Below, in pieces: positions 1 to 8,022 of a DNA stretch of 64,000 nucleotides. Under the pieces are notes generated by a model. The model was not told the DNA's origin. It ran no database searches and saw nothing but the letters and a program-made list of their open reading frames with translations. How positions within the stretch are numbered: the first letter of the stretch is position 1; each line of letters starts with the position of its first letter. This DNA is from Pantoea eucalypti (lineage in GTDB: Bacteria; Pseudomonadota; Gammaproteobacteria; Enterobacterales; Enterobacteriaceae), in NCBI RefSeq assembly GCF_009646115.1, contig NZ_CP045720.1, positions 2,356,001 through 2,420,000 on the forward strand, read 5' to 3'. The translations under genes were made by a program, and so were the position numbers.

Positions 1-1316
1 TGCTGGCGCTCCTCGCCATAAACCACGATGTGATAGTGCTGATGCATTTCGCGGGCAACCAGCTGCTCAAGAAAATGGTGACTGACCATGCCGTGACCCA
101 CCACGGCTAAAACCGGTTTACTCATTTCAGGACTCTCTGCAGCCTGTGGCTGCGGTTCAGGTTGATCGTGATCGAACAGGGCAGCGAACGTGACAGGTTC
201 GGCGTGCTGAAGACGCTCCATCAGCGCAGGCCCTTGCCGGGTGTCGCCAGAAAGCAGCACGCCACAGAGGCGGCCATGACGAAGAAAAAGACGGCGATAG
301 TCGCCGGATATCGGGTCAAAACTGCTGATAGAGGGCGCCTCACTGACGTCGCCCGCGCTGAACAGTGAAATGCCACTCACTTTGAGGCGTGTCGCCAGCG
401 GCTGGCTGACAAAATCCGCCAGCGGCGATCCGGCCAGTTGCGCCGCCAGAATCTGCGCCTGCGCCAGACAAGGCGCGACCAGACCAAAGGTTTCGCCCGC
501 GATTTCACAGCACTCACCCACCGCGTAAACTCCAGGAATGGCACTGCGCAGCTGACCATCCACCAGAATGCCGCGCTGACACGGCAGACCCGCCGCCTGC
601 GCCAGCGTTATCCCGGGCTGAACGCCGATGGCGATGACCACCTGTGTGGCGGCAACGTGGTGGCCGCTGGTCAGCGTCACACCCGTCTCGTCAATCGCCA
701 CAAGTCCGCTGTTGAGTTCACAGCGGATGCCGCGCTGCGCTAATGCCGTCAGCAAGAGCTCGCCCGCTTTTGCATCCAGCTGGCGATCCAGCAGCCAGGG
801 TTTGTGGTGGACCAGCGTGACATCACGGCCACGGGCGCGGAGTGCTGCTGCCGCTTCAATACCCAGAAAGCCGCCGCCCAACACCACCACCGGTCCCTGA
901 CCTGCCAGCAGTTGCCGGACGTCAGCAATGCTGCGAAAAACCCGGACGCAATCCGCATCGATGCCAGGAATCGCGGGCAGACGAGGCTGCGAACCGGTGG
1001 CAAACACCAGTTGATCCCAGCTGAGCTGGCGCCGATCGGTCTGCACAGTACGCGCGGCAAGATCGACCTGCAGGACGGTTTCACCGTTCAGGAGCGTGAC
1101 GCCGTGCCGCTGATACCACGCCTGATCGTGGATCAGGGTGTCACTGAAGGATTTTTCACCGGCCAGCACCGGCGACAACAGCACGCGGTTGTAGTTGCCG
1201 TGCGGCTCGCGGCCAATGACCGTGATGGCGTAACGCTGCGGCGCACGTTGCAGCAGGCTCTCCACCATCTGCATCCCCGCCATGCCATTACCTATCACCA
1301 GCAACCGTTGCCTCAT
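1..1316 (-). CDS. nasB: NasC-NasB fusion: FAD/NAD(P)H oxidoreductase joined to assimilatory nitrite reductase large subunit (3' end outside window)
   Basis: The frame from ATG 1316 to the window edge has no stop. Residues 1 to about 385 are a NasC-like FAD-dependent oxidoreductase: dinucleotide motif VIGNGMAG at 7-14, a second NAD(P) motif VVVLGGGFLG mid-domain, and an FAD-binding GVYAVGEC segment. A Q/P/E-rich linker (HDQPEPQPQAAE) follows. From codon 398 (ATG at 125) the sequence MSKPVLAVVGHGMVSHHFLE is the typical start of NirB/NasB nitrite reductases. In Klebsiella, NasC is the electron-transfer subunit of assimilatory nitrate reductase and NasB reduces nitrite to ammonium; the genes are separate. 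Here there is no stop between them and the best Shine-Dalgarno candidate before codon 398 is weak, so I read this as one fusion polypeptide. Internal initiation at 125 remains possible. The gene starts 10 bp after nasD, inside the nas operon. Confidence 0.82.
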   Translation of the reverse strand, partial: MRQRLLVIGNGMAGMQMVESLLQRAPQRYAITVIGREPHGNYNRVLLSPVLAGEKSFSDTLIHDQAWYQRHGVTLLNGETVLQVDLAARTVQTDRRQLSWDQLVFATGSQPRLPAIPGIDADCVRVFRSIADVRQLLAGQGPVVVLGGGFLGIEAAAALRARGRDVTLVHHKPWLLDRQLDAKAGELLLTALAQRGIRCELNSGLVAIDETGVTLTSGHHVAATQVVIAIGVQPGITLAQAAGLPCQRGILVDGQLRSAIPGVYAVGECCEIAGETFGLVAPCLAQAQILAAQLAGSPLADFVSQPLATRLKVSGISLFSAGDVSEAPSISSFDPISGDYRRLFLRHGRLCGVLLSGDTRQGPALMERLQHAEPVTFAALFDHDQPEPQPQAAESPEMSKPVLAVVGHGMVSHHFLEQLVAREMHQHYHIVVYGEERQ

Positions 1317-1326
1317 GGTCTGCTCC

Positions 1327-2118
1327 TTATGCCGCCGTGGTCTGTTTTTCATAAAGAAAATGCAGCACTTTCTGGCGCAGCTGGTGGTAGCGCGGCTCAT
1401 CCGCCAGCGCGACCCGCGAGCGCGGACGCGGCAGATCAACAGTCAGGATTTCGCCGACCTGTGCTGCCGGGCCGTTAGTCATCATCAGTACCCGGTCGGA
1501 GAGCAGCACCGCTTCATCCACGTCATGGGTGATTAGCACGATAGTGGTATTCAGCTCCTGCTGGATACGCATCACGCTGTCCTGCAGGTGGGCGCGGGTT
1601 AACGCATCCAGCGCGCCAAACGGCTCATCCAGCAGCAGCACGCGCGGCTTCATCGCCAGGGCACGCGCAATGCCAACGCGCTGCTTCATGCCACCCGAGA
1701 TTTCGCCAGGCCGCTTGTGCATGGCGTGGCTCATCTGTACCCGATTGAGGTTGTGTTCGATCCAGTCGCGCATCTCCGCTTTGTTGAAGCGCCCTTTAAA
1801 CACCTGCTGCACCGCCAGTTCAACGTTCTGAAATGCCGTCAGCCACGGCAGCAGCGAATGGTTCTGAAACACCACCGCACGCTCCGGACCCGGTCCGGTG
1901 ATTTCGCGGTTATCACACAGCAGTACGCCGCTGCTGGGACGGGTTAATCCGGCAATCAGGTTCAGCAGGGTCGATTTGCCGCAGCCCGAATGGCCAATAA
2001 GGCTCAGGGTTTCGCCTTCGCGGATATCAAAACTGACGTTGTCCAGGGCCAGGAACTCGCCGCTGGCGGTATTGAAACGCTGGCTCACCTGCTGAACGCG
2101 AATAATGTGTTGCTGCAT
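1327..2118 (-). CDS. nasD: Nitrate ABC transporter ATP-binding protein NasD (NrtD family)
   Basis: This 263-residue protein is the ATPase of a nitrate/nitrite importer. The Walker A motif GHSGCGKST is near residues 42-50, the ABC signature appears as SGGMKQR, Walker B is VLLLDEPFGALD, and the switch histidine lies in LITHDVDEA. These are canonical, so an active ATPase is expected. It lies 10 bp downstream of the permease gene and 10 bp upstream of the reductase fusion, in the same operon. The closest families are NrtD/NasD and SsuB/TauB (sulfonate, taurine); context with NasF, NasE, NasR and nitrite reductase decides for nitrate. Confidence 0.92.
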   Translation of the reverse strand: MQQHIIRVQQVSQRFNTASGEFLALDNVSFDIREGETLSLIGHSGCGKSTLLNLIAGLTRPSSGVLLCDNREITGPGPERAVVFQNHSLLPWLTAFQNVELAVQQVFKGRFNKAEMRDWIEHNLNRVQMSHAMHKRPGEISGGMKQRVGIARALAMKPRVLLLDEPFGALDALTRAHLQDSVMRIQQELNTTIVLITHDVDEAVLLSDRVLMMTNGPAAQVGEILTVDLPRPRSRVALADEPRYHQLRQKVLHFLYEKQTTAA

Positions 2119-2128
2119 GATGTTCTCC

Positions 2129-3001
2129 TTATTTTTCCCAGCTGAAACGACGCACCAGCAGCATCAGACCCTGCTCCAGCAGGAGCCCGACCACGCCGAT
2201 AATCAGAATGGCGATCAGAATGTTTGCCACGTTGAGGTTGTTCCACTCGTTCCAGATCCAGAAACCGATGCCCAGACCACCGGTCAGCATTTCGGCGGCG
2301 ACGATCACCAGCCATGCGATGCCGATAGAGAGACGTACGCCGGTGAGCACCGCAGGCAGCACGGCGGGCAGCAGAATCCGGCGCATCACCGTCCATTCAG
2401 AGAGCTGTAACACCCGCGCGACGTTGAGGTAATCCTGCGGAATGCGCTGCACCCCTTCGGCGGTGTTGATGATCATTGGCCAGATTGAACAGATGAAAAT
2501 GGTCCAGCTGGCGGCTGGCTCGGCGCGCTGAAACAGCAGCAGTCCAATCGGCAGCCAGGCCAGCGGGCTGACCGGGCGCAGCAGAGCGATAATCGGATTG
2601 AACATCCGCGCCATAAAGGTAAAGCGTCCCAGCAGAAAACCGGACGGAATGCCCACCAGCGCGGCCAGGCCGAAGCCGATGGCGACGCGCTGCAGCGAGG
2701 CCATTACATTCCAGCCGATGCCCTGATCGTTGGGGCCATTGCTGTAGAACGGGTCAGCGAACAGAACCTGTGCAGCCTGCCAGGTCGCGTAAGGCGAAGG
2801 AAACGAGGGTTCAAACAAGGCGGCGATCTGCCACACCAGCAACATCAGCAGCAGGCCGCCCGCAGCCGGAATGCAGCGCTGCAAAAACGGACGCAGACGT
2901 GCCGGACGAACGGCGGCTTTCGGGGTGACCTGTAACGGAATTACGGTGGCACTGTCGGGGGTTTGCTCCGGCTGAGCCAGCGCGCGCGCGTCAGTTCTCA
3001 T
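2129..3001 (-). CDS. nasE: Nitrate ABC transporter permease NasE (NrtB family)
   Basis: This 290-residue inner-membrane permease has an N-terminal cytoplasmic extension of about 45 residues, then hydrophobic segments starting with GGLLLMLLVWQIAALF. The EAA-type loop that contacts the ATPase is seen around GVQRIPQDYLNVARVLQLSE. A carboxy-terminal segment rich in Leu/Ile (ILIAILIIGVVGLLLEQGLM) completes the permease fold typical of NrtB and SsuC. It is 11 bp downstream of nasF and 10 bp upstream of nasD. Substrate is inferred from operon context. Confidence 0.92.
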   Translation of the reverse strand: MRTDARALAQPEQTPDSATVIPLQVTPKAAVRPARLRPFLQRCIPAAGGLLLMLLVWQIAALFEPSFPSPYATWQAAQVLFADPFYSNGPNDQGIGWNVMASLQRVAIGFGLAALVGIPSGFLLGRFTFMARMFNPIIALLRPVSPLAWLPIGLLLFQRAEPAASWTIFICSIWPMIINTAEGVQRIPQDYLNVARVLQLSEWTVMRRILLPAVLPAVLTGVRLSIGIAWLVIVAAEMLTGGLGIGFWIWNEWNNLNVANILIAILIIGVVGLLLEQGLMLLVRRFSWEK

Positions 3002-3012
3002 AACAACCTCTC

Positions 3013-4266
3013 TTAACGTTTGATAGCGAAACTGGCGGCGTAGGCGGCAGGATTGCTGCCATCCCAGACTTTGCCGTCGATCAGGGTGCTGCTGCGCATC
3101 TCACTGGCGGGCAGTGCAATCTGCCCGACTGCGCTGGCCGCCTGTTTGTAGATGTCGATACGGTTGATCTGGCGGGCCACGGTAAGGTAGTCGGGATCGC
3201 TGGCGAGCAGGCCCCAGCGTTTCATCTGCGTCAGGAACCACATGCCGTCGGAGAGCCACGGAAAACTGACGTTGCCGTTGTCGAAGAAGCGCATCGGGTG
3301 CGCGTCCTGCCAGGACTGCCCCAACCCGTTCTGATACTGGCCGAGCATTCGCCCCTGTAGCGTCTCCACTTTGGTGTTGATCCAGGCCCGCCCGGCTAAC
3401 ACCTGCGCGGTTTCACGGCGGTTATCGTCTGAGGCATCAATCCAGCGCGCCGCCTCCAGCACCGCGGCGGTCAGCGCGCGGGCCGTATTAGGATTCTCTT
3501 TCACCCACTGCGCGCGGGTGCCGAGCACTTTTTCCGGATGCTCCGGCCAGATCTGCTGGCTGGTGGCGGCGGTGAAACCGATGTTGTCGCTGATGGCACG
3601 CTGGTTCCACGGCTCACCGACGTAGAAGCCGCTCATGTTGCCAATCTTCATGTTCATCACCATCTGCGGCGGCGGCACGACCACGGTGCGCACATCGTTA
3701 AACGGATGAATGCCGGCATTAGCCAGCCAGTAGTAGAGCCACATAGCGTGCGTGCTGGTGGGAAAGGTATGCGCGAAAGTCAGGCTGCCTTTGGGACTGC
3801 CATCCACGGCTTTTTTCAGGCTGACCGCATCGGTGACGCCACTGGCTTTCAGCTGGTTCGAGAGGGTGATCGCCTGGCCGTTGTGATTGAGCGTCATCAG
3901 GTTCGCCATGTCGTGCTGCGGTCCCGCCACACCCAGCTGCAGTGCGTAGATCATGCCGTAGAGCACATGCGCCGCATCCAGTTCACCGGAGGTCAGCTTG
4001 TCGCGCACCGCCGCCCAGCTCGCCTCTTTGCTGACCGCCAGCGTCAGGCCATACTTCTTGTCGAAGCCTTTGACCGACGCCATGACCACGGGCGCACAGT
4101 CGGTAAGCGGAATAAAGCCCACCCGTACCTGCGGCTTTTCTGGCGCATCGGAACCTGCCGCCCAGACTGAATTTCGTAATCCCGGAACGATCCAGGCCGC
4201 ACCCAGTGCAGCACCGGAGATCAGCGCCTGACGTCGTGTCAGTGAAAAAGGCGTTTTGCTCATCAT
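3013..4266 (-). CDS. nasF: Periplasmic nitrate-binding protein NasF (NrtA family)
   Basis: The 417-residue product belongs to the NrtA/NasF substrate-binding family: it has RVGFIPLTDCAPVVMA near the mature start, and later KIGNMSGFYVGEPW. The N-terminus carries a twin-arginine type signal (LTRRQALISG followed by a hydrophobic stretch), so Tat export is likely. The frame is open further upstream to 4371, but ATG 4266 (or the adjacent ATG 4263) has an AGGGG Shine-Dalgarno a few bases upstream and places the signal peptide at the N-terminus. The longer frame would run through the leader terminator hairpin. It is the first gene of the operon and is preceded by a sigma-54 promoter and attenuator-like leader. 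Confidence 0.92.
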   Translation of the reverse strand: MMSKTPFSLTRRQALISGAALGAAWIVPGLRNSVWAAGSDAPEKPQVRVGFIPLTDCAPVVMASVKGFDKKYGLTLAVSKEASWAAVRDKLTSGELDAAHVLYGMIYALQLGVAGPQHDMANLMTLNHNGQAITLSNQLKASGVTDAVSLKKAVDGSPKGSLTFAHTFPTSTHAMWLYYWLANAGIHPFNDVRTVVVPPPQMVMNMKIGNMSGFYVGEPWNQRAISDNIGFTAATSQQIWPEHPEKVLGTRAQWVKENPNTARALTAAVLEAARWIDASDDNRRETAQVLAGRAWINTKVETLQGRMLGQYQNGLGQSWQDAHPMRFFDNGNVSFPWLSDGMWFLTQMKRWGLLASDPDYLTVARQINRIDIYKQAASAVGQIALPASEMRSSTLIDGKVWDGSNPAAYAASFAIKR

Positions 4267-4282
4267 GTTGCCCCTGAACAGA

Positions 4283-4333
4283 AATAAAAAAAGGCGTCCT
4301 CCGACAAGCCGAAGCCTGCGGATGGACGCCTTT
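4283..4333 (-). terminator. Intrinsic terminator inside the nasF leader (probable antitermination target)
   Basis: On the minus strand the leader reads AAAGGCGTCC, a loop region of about 24 nt, then GGACGCCTTT followed by a run of T (TTTTTTATTT). This is a 10-bp stem with a U-tract, placed about 17 nt before the nasF start. In Klebsiella, NasR binds the nasF leader RNA and prevents termination at just such a hairpin when nitrate or nitrite is present. Placement between promoter and first gene, rather than after a gene, supports attenuation. Confidence 0.85.
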
Positions 4334-4340
4334 ATCCAAA

Positions 4341-4373
4341 GCACTGACCCCACCGCCATTGGCGGGAGCAATG
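4341..4373 (-). promoter_or_regulatory. Upstream leader hairpin of nasF (candidate ANTAR-protein binding stem-loop)
   Basis: Just upstream of the leader terminator the transcript can fold CATTG...CAGTG outer arms around an inner CCGCC-AAT-GGCGG stem. Two tandem stem-loops, the second a terminator, is the known layout of ANTAR-controlled leaders. I could not assign the classical hexaloop with confidence, so the recognition element itself is inferred. Confidence 0.55.
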
Positions 4374-4393
4374 CGTACTCTCTGTAAGGTTAA

Positions 4394-4409
4394 AGCAAAG
4401 GGTGTGCCA
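4394..4409 (-). promoter_or_regulatory. Sigma-54 promoter of nasF
   Basis: The minus strand reads TGGCACACCCTTTGCT, which matches the -24/-12 consensus TGGCAC-N5-TTGC with exact spacing. The expected start site is near 4383, giving a leader of about 117 nt, close to that known for Klebsiella nasF. This places the operon under general nitrogen control. Confidence 0.88.
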
Positions 4410-4494
4410 GATCGCCGAAGCCGCGTGAATGCCGATCTGCGGGAAGAGGCTGGTGATAAATTAACCGTTTTTGCACGTTTCTGACGCAGATCAC

Positions 4495-4509
4495 GCACAA
4501 ACGCTGTGC
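4495..4509. promoter_or_regulatory. NtrC-type enhancer palindrome
   Basis: GCACAAACGCTGTGC matches the GCAC-N7-GTGC dyad recognised by NtrC. It lies roughly 115-120 bp upstream of the predicted nasF start site, the usual enhancer distance. A weaker half-matching site (GCAC at 4473-4476 followed by ACGC at 4484-4487) lies about 22 bp closer to the promoter. Confidence 0.7.
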
Positions 4510-4525
4510 AGCTACCTCATCCGGG

Positions 4526-5740
4526 TTAGGTGTTCAGAGTCTTCGCCACCGCCAGCACCGCCTGCGCGATCTCCAGTACCCGCTTATTCTGATTCATCGC
4601 ACTTTTGCGCAGCGCCTGCCAGGCCGCCTCTTCGGTGAAACCCTGCTGCTGCATCAGCCAGTGCTTGGCCTGATCGATCACCCGACGTTCGTCGAGTGAG
4701 GCACGCATTGACGCCAGCTCATTCGTCTGCTGCTGCAAACGCTGCGACTGTTCTCCAATCAGCGACAGCACCGAGCGCCCGAGCTGCGGGGCAAGGCCGT
4801 CACTGTTGAGCGCAGCTGCACCATGCAGCCAGTCAGCGCCGGAGACATAAAGCGAAAAGTTGCTGTCGCCCTGTACCATCGTGAACATCGGCTGTTGGTG
4901 CGCCTGATCAATCGCTTCACGACAGCGCTGCATCAGCGTAGCCGTCAGGGCATCCTCAAGGGTTTTCATCTGATCGAGCCGCCTGGAGAGCAGAGAAAAC
5001 CAGTGGAGTGCGCCGGTCTCATCACAGGGCCCTCCGGTACAGGCGATGCGCCGCAGACGTTCAATGTCCCGGCTGGCCTGAGACAGCGGCTGCCAGCGTT
5101 CGCAGGTCGCGCTGTCAGCAAATTCCTGGAAAGTGGCAAAACTCTGCTCCTGGGCCGCAATCAGGGCCACCAGCTGGCTACGCTGATCGGGTGTGAAATG
5201 ACGCGCCGCAAAGCCCGCAGCTCCGATTGCCCGTTCCTGCCCGGCCAGCTCTTTGCCCTGCATAAAACTGAACAGCGCGATAAGCGCACGGGAAATCGCG
5301 GGATAGCTTGCCGTGTCGGCGGCTTCAAAGACCAGATTAAGTAAGGTGCGAATAACCTGATTAAACGCGGACATCGCTGCAGCCTGATCATGCTCTCGCT
5401 GGCTGATCTGCTCACGCAGCGCGGGTAATCCGTCCAGCGCCTGCAGGGCCGAAGCAATCAGATTGCAAAAGCGGCTAAAGCCAGGCTGCGCAACGGCGGG
5501 CGGTAGCGCCCGGTAAAAATGCTGCAGGCTGGCACTGACCTCCTGCTGACGGGCGTGACGTTCGGCGCTGAAGAGCGCGCCATTTGAGCAGATCCAGAGG
5601 TTGTTTGCGCCACGTTCACGCTGCAGTCGATGAACCAGTTCACTGATAGCGGTTATCAACTCGCCTGTCTCAAGCAACCGTTGCAGACTGGCAATATCGC
5701 TATTACGCGATGCCTGCAGCCATGTCATGGCATTACCCAT
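4526..5740 (-). CDS. nasR: NasR nitrate/nitrite-responsive antiterminator (NIT sensor + ANTAR)
   Basis: The 404-residue protein has an N-terminal NIT domain (ISELVHRLQRERGANNLW near residues 34-51; this RERG region is the nitrate-sensing signature) and a C-terminal ANTAR RNA-binding domain with VIDQAKHWLMQQQGFTEEAA and a following Ala-rich helix. Klebsiella NasR is 393 residues. It binds the nasF leader RNA to prevent termination. The ATG at 5740 has a good GAGGTGA ribosome-binding site. It lies directly upstream of the nasF control region in the same orientation, as in Klebsiella. Confidence 0.92.
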   Translation of the reverse strand: MGNAMTWLQASRNSDIASLQRLLETGELITAISELVHRLQRERGANNLWICSNGALFSAERHARQQEVSASLQHFYRALPPAVAQPGFSRFCNLIASALQALDGLPALREQISQREHDQAAAMSAFNQVIRTLLNLVFEAADTASYPAISRALIALFSFMQGKELAGQERAIGAAGFAARHFTPDQRSQLVALIAAQEQSFATFQEFADSATCERWQPLSQASRDIERLRRIACTGGPCDETGALHWFSLLSRRLDQMKTLEDALTATLMQRCREAIDQAHQQPMFTMVQGDSNFSLYVSGADWLHGAAALNSDGLAPQLGRSVLSLIGEQSQRLQQQTNELASMRASLDERRVIDQAKHWLMQQQGFTEEAAWQALRKSAMNQNKRVLEIAQAVLAVAKTLNT

Positions 5741-6227
5741 TGCTCACCTCTGTGCGGTTAAAAGCTTTGAGAAGCAAAAGGCGTGCCGCTTTCGGTAAAA
5801 ACGCGGACCAGAACAGGGCGTAAATTCTGATTTTGATAATATTCTTAACGCAAATCGATAAAATTTTTCGACAACAAGTTATTAGTAAAACTTAATAGTT
5901 TCCAATCGGATTAATTGCATGTCAGAATGCGCGGCACTGTTCTCAGGCAGTTTGTTGCCGCGATAATTCAGTTAACTTTAACTATCATATCTGCTGGCGC
6001 TTTTCTGGCTTCAAAACCCGCACGTAAAGTGCCCACTATCACGCATCGGCAGTGGGTGCAATGGTTTGAATTCTCAAAAGTCTTAGGTAGACTAAAAGCG
6101 TTACTATCCCGATGTAAACTGACCTTTTTTTGGAACACAGAATTTTGGCACGATGCGGCGCGACAAACAGCGCCTCATGACATCGGGTCCGGCAACATGC
6201 AGTTACTTTGATGAGATCACGAGGAAC
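5741..6227. other. Intergenic region between nasR and the T6-like cluster
   Basis: These 487 bp separate the diverging nasR and lipoprotein genes. The sequence is AT-richer than its flanks around 5820-5920. Both promoters must lie here, but I could not pick a convincing -10/-35 pair. A TGGCACG near 6147 lacks a -12 TTGC and was not called as sigma-54. No convincing protein or RNA gene is seen. Confidence 0.5.
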
Positions 6228-6719
6228 ATGGTGAAAAAGAGTCTTGCGTTAACACTGCTGGCGGTCCTTACCCTGGCAGGCTGTAAGGCCCCGCCGCCGC
6301 CCGTCACTGACGATACGCTGGTCACCAGCGAAATTAACGGCGTCAAACTGGTCCATCGACACGCTGTCGCGGCACCGACTGAATTTGAACCCGTTAACCA
6401 GACCTGGCGCGCGCTCTATGGTGCATCAGTGATGACCTCGCCTGACTACGGCGGCAAAGTCGTTCGTTATCTCGAAACGGGTAAACCCTTTGAAGTATTG
6501 GGTAATGTGGAACACAGCTGGCTGGCCATTGCCGACCAGGCTGACGGTCCACTGATCGGCTATGTGCCGCTAAAAGCAGGCGTCGCGAGCGATCGTTATG
6601 ATGCGACCGTGCAGAGCGACCGTCCCCGTCCCCGCAAAACCAAGCAGGTCTGCGTAGCCGTTGGCGGTGACAGCAAAGCCTGTCGGACTAACGATACCGC
6701 GACCTGGATCTTAGACTGA
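6228..6719 (+). CDS. SH3-domain outer-membrane lipoprotein heading the T6-like cluster
   Basis: The 163-residue product begins with a lipoprotein signal: KK, hydrophobic core, and lipobox LAGC with Cys19, then a Pro-rich linker. The remainder resembles a bacterial SH3 domain (ASVMTSPDYGGKVVRYLETG, then VEHSWLAIADQ and IGYVPL). Two cysteines near the C-terminus (QVCVAV, KACRTN) may form a disulfide. ATG 6228 follows an ACGAGGAAC ribosome-binding site; the frame upstream is open but lacks a signal peptide. Position just before tssL suggests it stands in for the TssJ lipoprotein, but it does not look like a TssJ and the role is inferred. Confidence 0.75.
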   Translation: MVKKSLALTLLAVLTLAGCKAPPPPVTDDTLVTSEINGVKLVHRHAVAAPTEFEPVNQTWRALYGASVMTSPDYGGKVVRYLETGKPFEVLGNVEHSWLAIADQADGPLIGYVPLKAGVASDRYDATVQSDRPRPRKTKQVCVAVGGDSKACRTNDTATWILD

Positions 6720-6721
6720 AT

Positions 6722-6805
6722 ATGAAATCCGGCGCATATTGCCTGCAGCACCGTCCCGGGCTGTGGGTACAGGGATTAGCCATTGGCTGGAAGATCACTA
6801 ATTAA
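6722..6805 (+). CDS. Possible 27-residue ORF coupled to tssL
   Basis: An ATG two bases after the lipoprotein stop opens a 27-codon frame (begins MKSGAYCLQH, ends GWKITN) that fills the gap exactly and ends in a TAATG overlap with tssL. It could be a small protein or simply a device for translational coupling of tssL, which has only a weak ribosome-binding site of its own. No family is recognised. Confidence 0.3.
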   Translation: MKSGAYCLQHRPGLWVQGLAIGWKITN

Positions 6806-8022
6806 TGACTGTGGAATCCCCTGCGCGTGAGGCGCCCCCCTCAGGCAATGAGAATCTATTACTTCAGGCTGCGGCGCCACTACTGAACGCGGTAGTACAA
6901 ATTCGTCAGGCAGCCACACATGACGACCCTGCGGGTCTGCGCCAGTCTCTGATCGATGAAATCCGCCAGTTTGAACAACGCTGTAAACAGGCAGGGCTGC
7001 CTTTTGAGATGATTATCGGCGCGCGTTACTGCATCTGCACTGCGCTGGATGAAGCCGCGGCGCAGACCCCATGGGGCACGCGCGGGGTCTGGTCTGGCAA
7101 CGGCATGCTGGTCACCTTCCACAATGAAAGCTGGGGCGGTGAAAAATTCTTTCAGCTACTGTCACGCATTTCACAGAGCCCGCAGCAGCATCTCTGGCTG
7201 CTGGAAGTCGTGCAGTACTGCCTGCTACTGGGCTATGAGGGCCGCTATCGCGGCAGCGAAAATGGTCGCAACCAGTGCGACGGCATCCGTAATCGCCTGA
7301 AAAGCCTGATTGATGAAACGCGCGCTCAGCGCCAGACGCCGCAACCGCCACTGGTAGAAGTTCATCCGCTGGTGAGCACTCTTGCCCGTCCCATGGTACC
7401 GCTCTGGGCCTGTGCCATGCTGGTCGCGCTGATTGGCTGCCTGATCTACAGTGGACTAAACTGGCGGCTTGGCAATGCCGCCGAACCCCTGCTGCGCGCC
7501 ATCTATCAGACCCCCCTGCCGCAAATTACCGCGGGCCGCCGACCCTCTTCGCCACAGGCATTGCTGGACCTCCGTCAGCGCCTGAATGATGTGATTGCGG
7601 CCGGACAGCTTGAAGTCAGTGACGGCGCCTTTGGCAGCAAAGTGATTATTCCGGCGGACAAACTGTTTGCTGAGCAAGGTACGGTGATCAATCCGGTGGG
7701 CCGGGCGCTGCTGGCGCGCGTCTCAAACGCGATGAAAGATGTCAAAGGGACCATCCTGGTCTCGGTGTTTACCGACGATCATCCGGTGGATAACAGCCGC
7801 TTTGCCTCCAGCTATGAGTTTTCCTTTGCCCGCGCCCGCACGATCACTCAGCTGTTACAGGTTCAGCTGAACGACGGTCATACCGTTCGCTCTGAAGGCC
7901 GTGGCGATAGCGATCCGCTGCTGCCTAATGACAGCAGCGAAAACCGGACCCGCAACCGTCGCGTCGAAATTACCCTGTTTGCCGCGCCTGAAACGCTCAG
8001 TAATCATCAAGGAGCACAATAA
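6805..8022 (+). CDS. tssL: TssL: DotU-like T6SS membrane protein with C-terminal OmpA peptidoglycan-binding domain
   Basis: The 405-residue protein has a cytoplasmic DotU/TssL domain (about 20-180; LIDEIRQFEQRC, YCICTALDEAA, LEVVQYCLLLGYEGRY), one transmembrane helix near 198-217 (PLWACAMLVALIGCLIYSG), and a periplasmic OmpA-like domain ending in NRTRNRRVEITLFA, the usual peptidoglycan-binding signature. In T6SS, TssL anchors the membrane complex with TssM and TssJ; the fused OmpA domain binds the cell wall directly. The stop overlaps the tssM start by one base (TAATG). All landmarks for function appear intact. Confidence 0.9.
   Translation: MTVESPAREAPPSGNENLLLQAAAPLLNAVVQIRQAATHDDPAGLRQSLIDEIRQFEQRCKQAGLPFEMIIGARYCICTALDEAAAQTPWGTRGVWSGNGMLVTFHNESWGGEKFFQLLSRISQSPQQHLWLLEVVQYCLLLGYEGRYRGSENGRNQCDGIRNRLKSLIDETRAQRQTPQPPLVEVHPLVSTLARPMVPLWACAMLVALIGCLIYSGLNWRLGNAAEPLLRAIYQTPLPQITAGRRPSSPQALLDLRQRLNDVIAAGQLEVSDGAFGSKVIIPADKLFAEQGTVINPVGRALLARVSNAMKDVKGTILVSVFTDDHPVDNSRFASSYEFSFARARTITQLLQVQLNDGHTVRSEGRGDSDPLLPNDSSENRTRNRRVEITLFAAPETLSNHQGAQ

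Noticed and set aside
162..1536. Several plus-strand open frames opposite the nas operon
   Set aside because: They lie antisense to a continuous, well-recognised minus-strand reductase frame and have no ribosome-binding sites or family features.
6144..6160. TGGCACG as a possible sigma-54 promoter for the T6-like cluster
   Set aside because: No TTGC element at the -12 spacing; only half of the consensus is present.
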